Part shown: in pieces, positions 10,713-22,670 of the stretch
Layout of the letters: every line of letters begins with the position of its first letter
How positions within the stretch are numbered: position 1 is the first letter of the stretch
NCBI GenBank assembly: GCA_905183005.1
Contig: CAJJDO010000144.1
Coordinates: 69,031 to 133,030 of the forward strand
Source: Paramecium pentaurelia
Taxonomy: Eukaryota > Ciliophora > Oligohymenophorea > Peniculida > Parameciidae
Direction: 5' to 3'
DNA: 64,000 nt
The notes under the pieces: model-generated
What the model was told of the DNA's origin: nothing
The model's database searches: none
The model's input: only the letters and a program-made list of their open reading frames with translations
Made by a program: the position numbers and the translations under genes

Positions 10713-13081
10713 TCATGAAATGGGTTTTTTAGAACTATCTAAGAGGCTATCATCATTAAGAAAATCAAAACCATTCTTATCAAACTCTTCTTAATCGAAT
10801 TATGAATTAAATGTTTATATAACCTCTTTATTTGTTATCATTTCTTATTTAAATGTTTCAAGATTAAATTTTAATTTCTCATTTTCCCATTATAGTGCAG
10901 CCAATTAAGTTTATAATTATAAAACTAATTCTTTATCTTAACTCTATTAAATTTACTGAGTTAATTTTTAAATTTTGTTTTATAAATTTTAATTTTATTA
11001 TTTTAATTCTTTCTTTTCATCTTCTAATTATTTTAAATTCCCTTAAATTTTCAATTTTCTTTAAGGATGAGCTGTTTAAAACAATTATACAGGTACTTAA
11101 CCAAATTCAGTAACTTAAATCTCTAGAGCTTGTCTTTCAATATCAGTTTTGCATTTATCCCAATTCACATTTTCTACATATGTGTAAGGATAGAATAAAT
11201 TATCATTTAAAACTGCTTCATTTCCAGAAGCTTTATTTCCAAAAATTAAATCAATCCACAAAGGAAGATTAGTTTAAACATATGGACTCTCTAAAGCAAT
11301 CCTCATTTTAGCTAAAAAATCTGGAGCATTATCTGCCCATGCAGGTATGACTGCATCATCAATCACTTCACCATCTTATGTAATACCTAATTCTAATTTA
11401 TCACAATTAACTAAAAAATCACTATCTAATCCATAAAATCTTATATATATATATAAATAATTATATACTCTGGTATAAGTTCTTTAGAATCAGCATGGAG
11501 ATTAAGTGTAGTAAACCAAGTTGAATCAATGCCTCTAAATATTCTGTCTGTAGGTCCAAATACTCCATTTTATAATTTAATTACAAATTCAGGAATCTTT
11601 CTTATCATATAATAAACAACAGTTCCAGGACTGGAATAATGTGTAGGGTATAGATAAGGTTTAGGATCTTATTTTTTATCTTTTAATTGATCTTTATAAA
11701 ATGCCTAGAATAATTATTTTAATGGAATATACTTTATATTTTTAGAGTCTATGTTTATTGAGTGCACCCATAGGTTTAGATAGATCTCGAAAAAAAGAGG
11801 GAGAGTTAACATTAAAATCTTTTTCGTTATATTCAGCAATAACCCATGGAAATACAGGATATGCAGATAGATCATTAAAACTTCTATTGGCAAGTGTATT
11901 TAAAGCAATTAAATAATCAAAATTAGACATATTACCATTAATCCATTCTTCAGTAATTTTCTCTTTAGTGAAAGCTGATAAACAATGTTTTGATGCTTTT
12001 TTTTAGAAATATTTAAAGACAGATTCTTATGTAGTTTAATCATCAAATACAAAAAGATAGGATCTCTTTTTATTGTACATCCAAAATTCAATTCCATTAT
12101 TTTTAAACATATATCTATATTTAAGAAAATATTTGATATCAGTAAACATGTATTACATAATTTTACCTTATGGTGAATTAATTAATGGAATGAATTGTAA
12201 TATCTCATCTCTTTATATACTAAATAACCCAAAGATTACTCCTTCAGGTTTGATAAGTTTGACTAATCATTTGAATATACACTTACCTTTATGGACAAAT
12301 TCTATTTTGTGACCTTCAGATCCAACATTTTGTTTATGTTCTAGGAGACTATCATTCAATGTTTGTTAGATTGTTTAATTAATGAATGTAAACTCATCTT
12401 CAGCTTAATTAATTCCTTAATATAATTTAAGAAATCGAATTAGATTCTATTTTGAATTAGATTTAGAGATGGTGAATAAAATATTGTCATCACACTATAT
12501 AGAGAATTAAGTATTTTACAGTTTCTGTAATATATGGACTTATTGGATTTCGATTAATGATAAATAACTTGTCGACTTTAATGAAGAAACAGTTGCATGC
12601 TAATTATATCATATTCTTGCGTTATTTATTGTATAGCTTTTCTAAAAGTTCATTCGATTTCTAATTTAGTAATCAATAATAGTAGAAACTTATTCTCCCT
12701 TCTATTAATTTAAAATTGATGCTAAATCGAGTTGATCGATATCCTCTTGCATTAATTGATGGCCCCAACGAATACTCAATAAAAGACCAAGAGATTTTGG
12801 TTCGAAATTTTTGAGTACTTTCATAAAGAGCCCATTACTGTACTTCATTTTCATTAGTGGCAACTAAGATGATTTAGGCTCAAAAACCAATGAACGTGAA
12901 CATAAATGCAATTTGCCTCGAATTCTGAATTTGGATTGAATATAGAAATATATTACTCATCACTTTTTGTACTTGGTATTAATGCCACTTTGAGAGAGAG
13001 GAAATATTACTCTTATGTCTCAAGATGCAATAGATTAAAATTCTTCTTGGGTTTCTTGATTGAGTTGATGGAGGGGAACAT
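10713..13081 (-). CDS. BEACH-domain protein with C-terminal coiled coil, about 733 aa
   Basis: Introns at 12864-12895 (uncertain), 12661-12689, 12495-12519, 12263-12286, 11705-11732 and 11440-11468 give a continuous protein. A PH-BEACH-like region (residues about 190-320) is followed by a BEACH domain with YPVFPWVIAEY, FFRDLSKPMGALN, LPLWIDLIFGNKASG, AVLNDNLFYPYTY and ALEIQVTEFGQVPVQLF, all diagnostic. BEACH proteins scaffold membrane trafficking and lysosome/autophagosome dynamics. Instead of the usual WD40 propeller, the protein ends in about 130 residues of Gln/Lys-rich coiled coil. The first intron could instead be a 23-nt GTT...GAG version. Confidence 0.85.
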
Positions 13082-13265
13082 TTTAAATTAATTAAAATAA
13101 TTGGTTAAATATGAAAATATCAAAATAGTTGATAATCATATATATGATACTTAATTCCTGTAAATTACATCATTATTTCAATTACATACTCTACTATAAT
13201 ATATTGTATTAATATTAGCATATTTATTACTTAATATTTTTTTAATAATTATTATACTAATAGTA

Positions 13266-16200
13266 ATGTCTAATGATTATGAAAAAAAGAGGTCTGCCTT
13301 AACAGTATCCACAGCTTCTATTGATGCATATTCTGATGAGTTGAAAAGAATTGAAAATAAAATTGATGTACAACCAATTAAAGGATGGATGAAGAAGAAA
13401 AGTCCTGCTCTTCTTAAAGGTTGGCAAAAGCGTTACTTTATGCTCATTGAAAACTAATAGGATGGACCCTGGAAATTAGTGTATTTTGATAATGATGTAA
13501 GTCAAATAACCTGAATGTAGAAAACTGATACTAAGCCTAATGGTGCTTTTGATTTATCAACAATTACATCCATTAATTAGATATCCAAAAAAGAATTCAC
13601 TATTTAATTTCCTGGTCGAAATCTAGAATTAAAAGTTAAAACTCCTGAATTGTGTCAATAATGGATTACCACTCTAAATTATCTAAGAGCAACCACTTCT
13701 CCTCAGAGAACAAAGAGATAAGTTAGTATGGATTCAGTTGTAAAGATGGCAGACGAAAGTCCAACTAAGAGTATGAAATTTCTCATTTTGTAGTATAAAA
13801 CCATAAGATTGTGGATACTTATACAGCTCAATAAGCATAAGTGTATAAGGAGAGGCAACGTAATTCTCTACTCATAGACTTGTCTAAGGGAGATAAGAAG
13901 ATTAAGGAAAAACAAAATATCTCTTAATTATCAAATGATAAGATGATTGAATTAGTTGGTTTGAAAGAATTCTTTAAAAATATGAATGAGTAATTTATTT
14001 ATCAAAGAATGATTTATGGCTATTTGAGTAAAAGAAGCAAAGGAAAAGTAAAGTACTTTTAAAAACGTTGGTTTATTCTAGTATCAGCTAAACCTTTAGT
14101 ATTTATTATTTAATAATCATAGTATTCTGATTATAATGATGAAAAGATATTGCATGAATCTTAATTACCTCCTTGGTTAGAATTGGATACAATAACTTAT
14201 TTTAAATAAAAAGAAGAAGGAAAACCTCCTAAATCTAAAGGAGATGTCAAAATGTTAGATTGTTAAGAAATTATAATAAAAAATATGTCAAAATCAAAAG
14301 AAAGTGGCTACACCTTCAAATTAAATATGGGAGATAGATTATATCATCTTATGGCTGATTCTGAATTAGAACGTACAAAATGGCAATCTGCTTTAAGTGC
14401 ATCTATAAGAATAACAAAAGAAATTAATAATCCATTAAAAATTAAAATTAAAAAGAATATTGATCCTTTAATCAAATTATATGATGAAGAAACTCAATTG
14501 ATAGCAAGAAGAGAAAAGATTCGATTAAAATTAGAATAGGATATTGCAGCTATCTTAACAGAAGAGGATGTTGTTGATCTAAATAAATTGATTAATTAAT
14601 TAACTGATTTGAGATAAGATATGTTAGAGTCAATGTAAGCTAGTATAGTAAAAGATCCTTAAAGAAAAGATATAGTAAAAGAATATACAGATATTTATCA
14701 TGAAAAGATATGTGATAGAATTACTAAATTTTGGGATTAGTTTTATATGAAATTATAAGTAATAATAAATTCATATCTTATTTTTAGTCTCCAGAATTAT
14801 TATTAATAGGATAATGGTTACATGAATATTTATTATAGATGAAGGATTTCTTTAATGATGATCGTATACTCTTAGGAGTTAGAGTACTTCTAAATATCTA
14901 TGTAAATCGATCACTTGAAAGTTTGGAATCAGTTATCTATTAAATAATTGAATAGGAAAGAATATAAGAACCATTCTTAAATGATTAAGAATAATTGATT
15001 ACCTAAACTCCTGTTGATTTGTTCAAAATTATAAACGAAGGTTTTGATATGGCATATAAATTATGTTCATGTAAAGAAACTGTACTTAGATTTGGAGGTT
15101 TTGGCAAAGTTATCTTATAATAGTATTAAGGAGGGATTCAAGAAATCATTGATGAATATTAACTCTCGATATCTAAGTTTGTAGCCATATGTAATAATAC
15201 ATTGGCTTTACATGATAATACAAAACAATATTCAAAAAGACTATAAACTTTTGGCAATTTAAGTGATGAAGAAGTTGAAAAAGTATTTGATGGATAAAAA
15301 ATTACTAAGAATTTTGTTTAAATAGCCAGTAATTGTAGAGAAAGAATCTTCATATTTTATTTCAGTCGTGTTGGTACTCATTTTAAAAAGCATTATCTCG
15401 AAATTAAGATTATAGATACTCTAAAATCAATAATAGAACCAGCCACTGAAGCATTATCATAATTACATGATAGTTTTAGTAGAAAATTATGGAAATAACT
15501 CACTGATTCAATAATTCTCTACTATTTTAATTAATTCATTATATCTTGTAGTAAAGCAAAAAAGGAATAATAAAATGAATTTATAAGAAAATTAGAAAAT
15601 GATAAAGAAATCTTATTTTAAGAATTAGAAACATTTATTTTTGAAAAGTAATTGTAAGCAGCATTGAAACCTTTTGATGATATGATATCATTTTTGAATG
15701 AGGAATCTCTAAGTATTTTGGATCCTTGTAAAAGTTTAAGGTAGTATTTCGGAAGAGCATTTTCTGAAAAAACAATAAAATCTATTATGACTCTAAGATT
15801 TGATATGGATAAAGAAAAAAAGAAAGAGACTATTGAAATTTGTAAGAATCTAATTGATGATATTAATAAAACTTAACCTATTGAAGATGACACTATTAGA
15901 ATTATAGATTTCTTAGGTTAAGAGGATGAGGAATAAAATACTACTTAACTTTAATAGCAAGAATAAGTATAAAGAAGAGCAGATATTCGATTAGATTTTA
16001 ATGATAATGAAAATTAATATGTAAATATAAATTAATTTTGTAGATTCCTTAATAATAATAATAATAAATTTAAATTGAAAAAGAAGAATATATAGATGAA
16101 GGTTATTTATATAAGAAGAAACCTAAATCAAAGGCTTGGGATTATAGATTTGTTAGAATTAGAAAAGGGTTTATGTATTGGTATATAAATTCAAATTCAA

Positions 16201-16787
16201 GAGAAGCTTAGAACAAAATTAATCTTTAAAATGTTGATGAAGTTATTCCAAATCCTAAAAAGTCTACAAATTTTAAGATCTAGTTAGAAGATTCAAAAAT
16301 ATATAAGTTTAAAACACAAACAAAAGAAGAATGTGAATTATGGATCAAAACTATATTAAGAGAATAAAATCAAACTGAAGTGACAGTTATAACATTAGAA
16401 GCTATCGTAATATTTAATATATATATTATTAGTAAATAGGAAATGGGAAAATGCCTATTATAAAAGATTATGATGAAATTGCAAGGAAGGAAAGATAAAG
16501 ATAGAAATAAGAAGAAAGAAAAAGAAAAAGAATTGAAAAAGAAAATGAGTAAATATATGTTATATAATCTAGATTAAAAAAAAAGTAAATGGAATTGAAA
16601 TTACTTTAATAATAATAATTGAAAGAATTAGGTGATAAACCATAACCTCATTAAGTAGAAGTATTTGAATAATAAAGGAGATCGGTATAGAATGAATATA
16701 ATATAATTATAGGGTGATACTACTAAAAAAACTACTTCTTGTTGGACTTCATTTTTGATAGCTTTAGGAGTTGAAAGACCTAAGTGA
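13266..16787 (+). CDS. Large triple-PH-domain protein, 1122 aa
   Basis: Introns at 13497-13520, 13771-13793, 14759-14787, 16021-16043, 16407-16432 and 16685-16712 give 1122 residues in frame. PH domain 1 starts IKGWMKKKSPALLKGWQKR (residues about 40-150). PH 2 starts MIYGYLSKRSKGKVKYFQKR (about 240-390). PH 3 starts EGYLYKKKPKSKAWDYRF (about 920-1020). Between PH 2 and PH 3 lie about 500 helical residues reminiscent of tethering or Sec6/CATCHR-like helical bundles, without clear proof. Leaving the last intron in gives an earlier stop at 16715 and a 1108-aa form. Role probably phosphoinositide-dependent membrane recruitment. Confidence 0.82.
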
Positions 16788-16906
16788 GTATTATCATAAC
16801 TATTGATAATAACTATTTTAAATAAACTTAGAAATTATACTATTTTAATTTCTATTATTTTATAGTTTTATATGAAAGTCTTTTTATTTAATAATAAAAT
16901 AAAAAA

Positions 16907-18256
16907 ATGAATCCAGAATATATTTGTTAAGAACCCTCATGCAGTCTATCAATATAGCATTCTAATCATATTTGTTTTGAAATTTCCAATTTAGAATGTT
17001 ATTATAATGAATTATTTAATTCTAATATCATTTTGGATTCTAATTTTTATTTCACTCAAATTTAATTACTCAAAGAAACACTTGATAAAATCAAAACTAC
17101 TTTTTTAGATAAATTATCAATTCAATAAAAGTAATATAATTTATTGTTAGATGAATATCAAAAATCTAACCCAAATTGGAAATTATTAGCTTAAAATGTA
17201 GAAATAGGATCAAATGGATTAAAATTAAAGATTGATTGTGCAGATATACTATATAAAATAGGTAATTTATTAAAAATATGCTAAAATTTTTATAATCAAA
17301 ATACATCAACATAAAAATCTGAAAGTAGAATCAAAATCAAAATAAATACACCAATATAGTCATAAACAATGGAAGAAGAAATCTAAAATATAGAAATTAA
17401 AGCTAAATTGTAAGACAATATTTCTGTTGGAAATACATCAGAAAAAAAAATTATTTAACTCTAATATATATAACCTGATTCAACTCTAATATTATTTGAA
17501 AATAATAATTTGATGAATTATAATTTAATATCAAAGTTTTCTAGATAACGAATAATTTTATGTAATAAATTTCATTATTTTGACAAAAAACTTTTAATCT
17601 AATACAATAATTCTAATCAACTTTATTAATTTGATTCTACAGAAAAGGTTTTTAATCAAGTTTATGATTTTTAAGTTACAGATACTATATGGTTTTAATT
17701 GGGATAAGATGATATGATTTATCAAAAATCAAATTTACATTTTTATAAAAAATCATTCAAAACCAAAGTAGAAATTTAAATACTATAATGGAATTTCAAT
17801 ATTAAGACAATTAATTATCTATTAAAAAATCATTTAGCCATATTTTATCAAAAATTATTAATTATCTATAATCTCAATAATTTATCTTAATCAGAATGGC
17901 AATTATAAATTAACGATAATATCTAAGAAATTAAATAGAATACTAATGATTATTTAGTATTGATTGGTTTTACTCACTTATATATGATATCTATAGCAAA
18001 GAAATCTGTAGTAAAGAAATTCAATTTTGGATAGCCAAATTGTTTGATTATTCCTAGTCCTTCAATTCCATATTTGTTTCTGATTGGATATAGTGGAAGT
18101 GTTTATGAATCAAAAGCCTATTTTCACAACACAAAATAATTATTATCTAATATCATAAGTTAACACCCTACTGCTATTTTTATGGATGATCAAATTATAT
18201 TAATAGGAGATGATTTAGGATTCATATAAAAATTTAAATACGCTTTAGGAAAATGA
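16907..18256 (+). CDS. Hypothetical protein with N-terminal Cys/His cluster, 449 aa
   Basis: One uninterrupted frame of 450 codons. The N-terminus has a Cys/His-rich stretch (C8, C12, C23 and C30 with His at about 18 and 21), possibly a degenerate B-box or similar zinc site. A long polar helical region follows. The C-terminal 120 residues contain beta-rich repeats such as YLVLIGFTHLYMIS and FLIGYSGSVYES that could be blades of a propeller. I do not recognise the family. No introns. Codon use is very AT-rich. Confidence 0.7.
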
Positions 18257-18308
18257 GTGAATATCAATTTTATTTTTAAAATATTACATATTTAAAACCC
18301 AATAAATT

Positions 18309-19384
18309 ATGTTTAATTTTCTGGCTTCATTAAATTCTAAATCTAATGACAATCCAAATAGTTATGAAAGAGTATCTTAAAGTATAAACACTGGTTTATG
18401 GATAGAGCACTTTAAAATTAAGTCAATAAATGATTTTAGTTTAATTGCTTTATAATAGATATGTACATTATATCAATATATTTAGAGAATGAAGAACTCT
18501 TAACAGGATTATATAAAATTACATATCATTTTGATTTAGATAAACTCATATACTAAAAATTTTGTAAATATTTAGGAAAAAAACAATATTGTAAAATCTC
18601 TAAGAAATTAGAAGATTTTTTCTTAATAATTAATTCAAATTCAAGTTTAATTCATTATAATATTCCTAATAATAAAGAACATGAGATAAAAGCTAAAGAA
18701 GACTAAAAAATTGAAGGATTAAAACTAACAAATAATTAGTCTATGATTGTATTATATTTAAGAAGCAAATAATAAAATAATATTAAAATACAATTAAGAA
18801 GTATCTTCAATTCAACAGTATTATTATAAGTTTTTAATTTATGTTCTAATTGGAATTTAGAATATCTATCTCTTTAAAGGATAGATTTAAATAATATGAT
18901 TGGAGTAATAATGGAGTAAGATTAAATGGAAGATTATTAAATTTATATCAAACAAATAATAAATAAAAAGATAGTAAAAACTTAGATAATTAATACATTT
19001 AGTAATCATTTTGTTGATAGTAAAATTTATACTTTACAAGGTATAGATTGTAATTTCTAACAAAATGAATATTCTAAAGGTTTTAAATTATAAACTATAA
19101 AGCATCAAAAAATATTAAGATAATTGTGTATAAGAAGATTTGAATTTTATAAAGTTATTGATAAGAAAATAATATTAATATGTGAAAGTATTGGTTTTGG
19201 TAGATTTAGAATATTTCGATATGATATAAAAACAGGAAACTAAATTGATTTTAAGGAAAGTGATGATATTATTGGAAATATCTAAAAGTTAAAGTTGGAA
19301 ATGAATAAACTTTATTTATGTAAATATAGATGGTAATTGAAAAAATAAGAATAAGATACAATGTTTAATTTAAAGATAGGTTGA
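18309..19384 (+). CDS. Hypothetical protein, 350 aa
   Basis: Two exons with a 23-nt intron at about 18472-18494 encode 350 residues. No motif is recognised. The C-terminal half has alternating hydrophobic segments (for example KIILICESIGFGRFRIFRYD) that suggest beta structure. It starts 52 bp after the preceding hypothetical gene and is co-oriented with it. Their C-terminal halves share a loose beta-rich style, so they could be diverged relatives, but this is inference. Confidence 0.68.
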
Positions 19385-19588
19385 TAACTAATAATAAAAA
19401 TTGAATTTAAAATAAATTTAATTATTAATATAGAAACACATATAAATTAATTTTATTATTTATATAAATTCTTATCATCAATCAATGTGAGGTATTATTA
19501 TGTATTAATAAATTTGTATTAAAAATATTATTTTAGATGATTGAGATATGATGTTACAAGTATATTATAATAAATTTAAATAATTATT

Positions 19589-21193
19589 ATGCTGCAAAGT
19601 AACTCTATAAAAGAGAGACTGAAATGTAAAATAGAGTTTGGTTAAGATGAAGAAAAGCCAGAAATAATCAGTTTAAATATAGTAGATGATGCAATAAAAT
19701 TTGAGGATAGATATGAGACATTTTAAGTACTGGGTAATAATTTTAGTTATGTATAGGTTAGGGAGCACATGCTATAGTGAAATTGGCAAGGAAAAGAGAA
19801 ACTAATGATTTATATGCAGTAAAAATAACAAGAATGAATAATGATGAAATATATAATAATGTGAAAAGAACATTTTATAATGCTCGTTGTCTTAGACATC
19901 AAAACATTATTCAAGAGATTGAATTATTTATAAATGAAAAATATTGCAGTGCTTGTTTGGTTATGGAATATTGTCGTTTTCCTACATTAGAATAAATATT
20001 AATAGAGAGAGGAACTTTAAGAGAGGATGAAACTAGATAAATTATCAAGTAATTATTAATTGCTATTCAACATATACATAATAAGGGAATAAGTCATAGA
20101 GATATTAAGCCAGATAATATATTAGTAAATATTGAAGGTAATTGTGAATTAAAATTACTTGATTTTGGTGTTTCAAGACGGTTTTTATAAAAAAATAATC
20201 ACATTGAAATGCTAACCAAAACTGGCAACATATATTATTGTGCTCCAGAAATTTATCATTAAGCACACTATTCAAAAGAAATTGATATATGGAGTATAGG
20301 AGTCGTTATGTTTTAATGTATGACAGGTCAATTACCTTTACATGAGAATTCTATGAGTGATTAAATTTAATTGTTAAGAACACCTGAATAATGGAATTTC
20401 AAGAATAAAGTCAAGGATGAATCACTTAGTGCTTAAAATCTATTATTTAGACTTTTATCGGCTGATCCAAAAAAACGGATTACAGCAATGGAAGCATTAA
20501 CACATCCATTCATAGAAAAAAATCATATTTATACTACTTTAGCTATGTTATCATCTTCTAAGATGTTTGAAGATGAAGATGGATTTGCAAATAAATGTAA
20601 ATCTTTATAAACCAGTTTATCTATAAATCAAAAATAGAATTTGCATAGAGCATTAAAGACATTACATTTAGGAATAGAATATTAAGATATAGTTATAGAA
20701 GATTTAATTTATGAACTTGGCAATATTCATGTAGTTTAAAAAAGGAATGGAGAAAATTATCCAGGTCTAATATAATTAATGAATTCTCTTGGGAATAGTT
20801 CAGGTAACAATTAAACAGAAGTTTAAAATAATAATGAGAAATGCAATTTAGATATAGGATCTTCATAAAGCATATGTATAGAAATAAACTATTGAATTAG
20901 TATCTACAGAAAATTATACATAAGATTATTTTGGTGATCTTTGTAATATATAATCTAGTGTCGATCTTGGTAATACAGGAAATAATATATAAATTGAAGA
21001 TAAGAAGAAATAAACAGAAATAAATTAATTTGTAAATTAAATAGGTAGCAAGATTGAATGCAGTATTGATATTAATTTAACTGACTGCATTTAAGAATCT
21101 GGATTAAATAATAATAATTAAAATCAATTGATTTCAACTTTGGATGTATTAGGAATAAAAAAATGTAATGAGGAGATAGAAAATACAATATGA
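19589..21193 (+). CDS. Ser/Thr protein kinase (CAMK-like), 518 aa
   Basis: Introns at 19734-19756 and 20876-20900 give 518 residues. The kinase domain (residues about 45-310) has all hallmarks: glycine loop VLGQGAHAIVKLARK, YAVKI with the catalytic Lys, SHRDIKPDNILVN, LLDFGVSRRF with intact DFG, YCAPEIYHQ, and DIWSIGVVMFQCMTG. The first intron splits the glycine loop, and only splicing restores it. The tail of about 200 residues is Asn/Gln-rich without a recognised domain. Likely an active cytosolic kinase. Confidence 0.92.
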
Positions 21194-21221
21194 TATGATT
21201 TATAATTCATTTTTTTTTTCT

Positions 21222-21979
21222 TCATTTCTTTGTTTGTTACTAAATTAATATTAAATATATATTTATACGTTAACGAAAAACTCAGAAAATATTTATTTCA
21301 TCTAAACTCCTTCTCCAAACCTAGGAGAAATTATAGTAATAGGTTTATTTGAAGGACTGTTTTAATCTAAAGTATTCACAAACCCTTATGAAGAATTAGC
21401 TTATTTAAATATTTTGATGCCATTTTTATTTTCTTTTTTTGGTACCTTTTCAAATTATGTTTTCTTTGTCTAAATATTAAATATAATAAATACAGGTCTC
21501 TATTTTTTTCCTGATTAAGGTGATAATATTGGATTTCTTGATTGTTACTAAATTTTAGGTTTTTAATTCATAGGTGGTGAGACAGATTTTTATGTAATTT
21601 CTGTATGATAAGTTCGAATAGATGATTTCCATTCTTTTTCAATTGATTCTCCTCTTGGATAATATTTTTTCAAATGAAAATCATTTCTATGCATCATAGT
21701 TTCATAATTTTATGGACATCTTGAGCTATGGATATTCTTTTTAGGATCATTTATAGTATCAATATAACTATAGATAGTTTTTTTAAGAGATAATTTATGA
21801 TGAGATTGATTTACAATTTGTTCATTACAATTAACAAGAACTTTTTAATTCAATTGTTATGAGCTATTCATTTTATGATGTCCTTTAGTTGTTTTGTTAG
21901 ATTCTTATTTTTAATGATTGCAATAAACACTATCAGTGATGTGTTTCAAACCTGAAATGTGAAGTGAATAGACTGACAT
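21222..21979 (-). CDS. Hypothetical protein, 242 aa (or 234 with an optional intron)
   Basis: ATG at 21979-21977. The frame closes at TGA 21224-21222 after a 29-nt intron at 21240-21268. A second GTA...TAG segment at 21480-21503 is 24 nt and contains no TGA, so splicing cannot be decided from frame alone. The product is polar, with a core motif region MMHRNDFHLKKYYPRGES; no family is recognised. Its start is 20 bp from the divergent gene at 22000, so the two probably share one tiny promoter region. Confidence 0.7.
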
Positions 21980-21999
21980 ATAATTAATATAATAAGTAA

Positions 22000-22560
22000 A
22001 TGGATTTTAAAACTCGATTCTAAGGTAGAACTACTACTATGGATAAAAATGGTGTTATAGGAATAGTATCAAAGGTTTCATAACCAATTAATAAATAAAA
22101 TGAGGCATCAATTATCACAACCAACGTGAATACGTATTAAAATCCTCCATCATACTATTTTCAGAAGTTCCAAAAGAATGCTTAGAAAGTTTTATAATCA
22201 GATAAAGATATTGATTTAACACCCTCAACCAGATCTGATTATCCATCTTATAAATTCAGACATGACTTTCAAAAATTGAATATGGATGAATATGAAATTG
22301 TTGCAATTCCAAAAAAAGTTTTAGAAGGTGAGAAATATTCAATGACTCATTCATTTGTACCATTAGTAAATAAGGGAATGAATTATATGGCAAGTTCACA
22401 AATAGGTTAGAGTTAGCAGTTAATCAAAACTCAATCTAATAATAATTATTCAAGATAATTAAAGAATGTTAATACAATTCAAAGTGCTAATCCTTTTATC
22501 TAAGCAGGATATGGAGCACTTAAACAAAAATAGTTATATTTACAAAATCTTAAAAAATGA
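22000..22560 (+). CDS. Hypothetical protein, 186 aa
   Basis: Uninterrupted frame of 187 codons ending TGA 22558-22560. The sequence is polar and Asn/Ser/Gln-rich, with one more ordered segment (DFQKLNMDEYEIVAIPKKV). No membrane segment and no known motif. It is divergent from and only 20 bp away from the start of the minus-strand gene ending at 21222, which makes co-regulation plausible. Confidence 0.72.
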
Positions 22561-22670
22561 TTTTGACTAAGACTATTTATTGTTATAAATATCATAATTT
22601 ACATATCCTTATTTTCAATCCTCAAATTTTATATAATTTTGCATAATATATATATATATATTAATAATAA

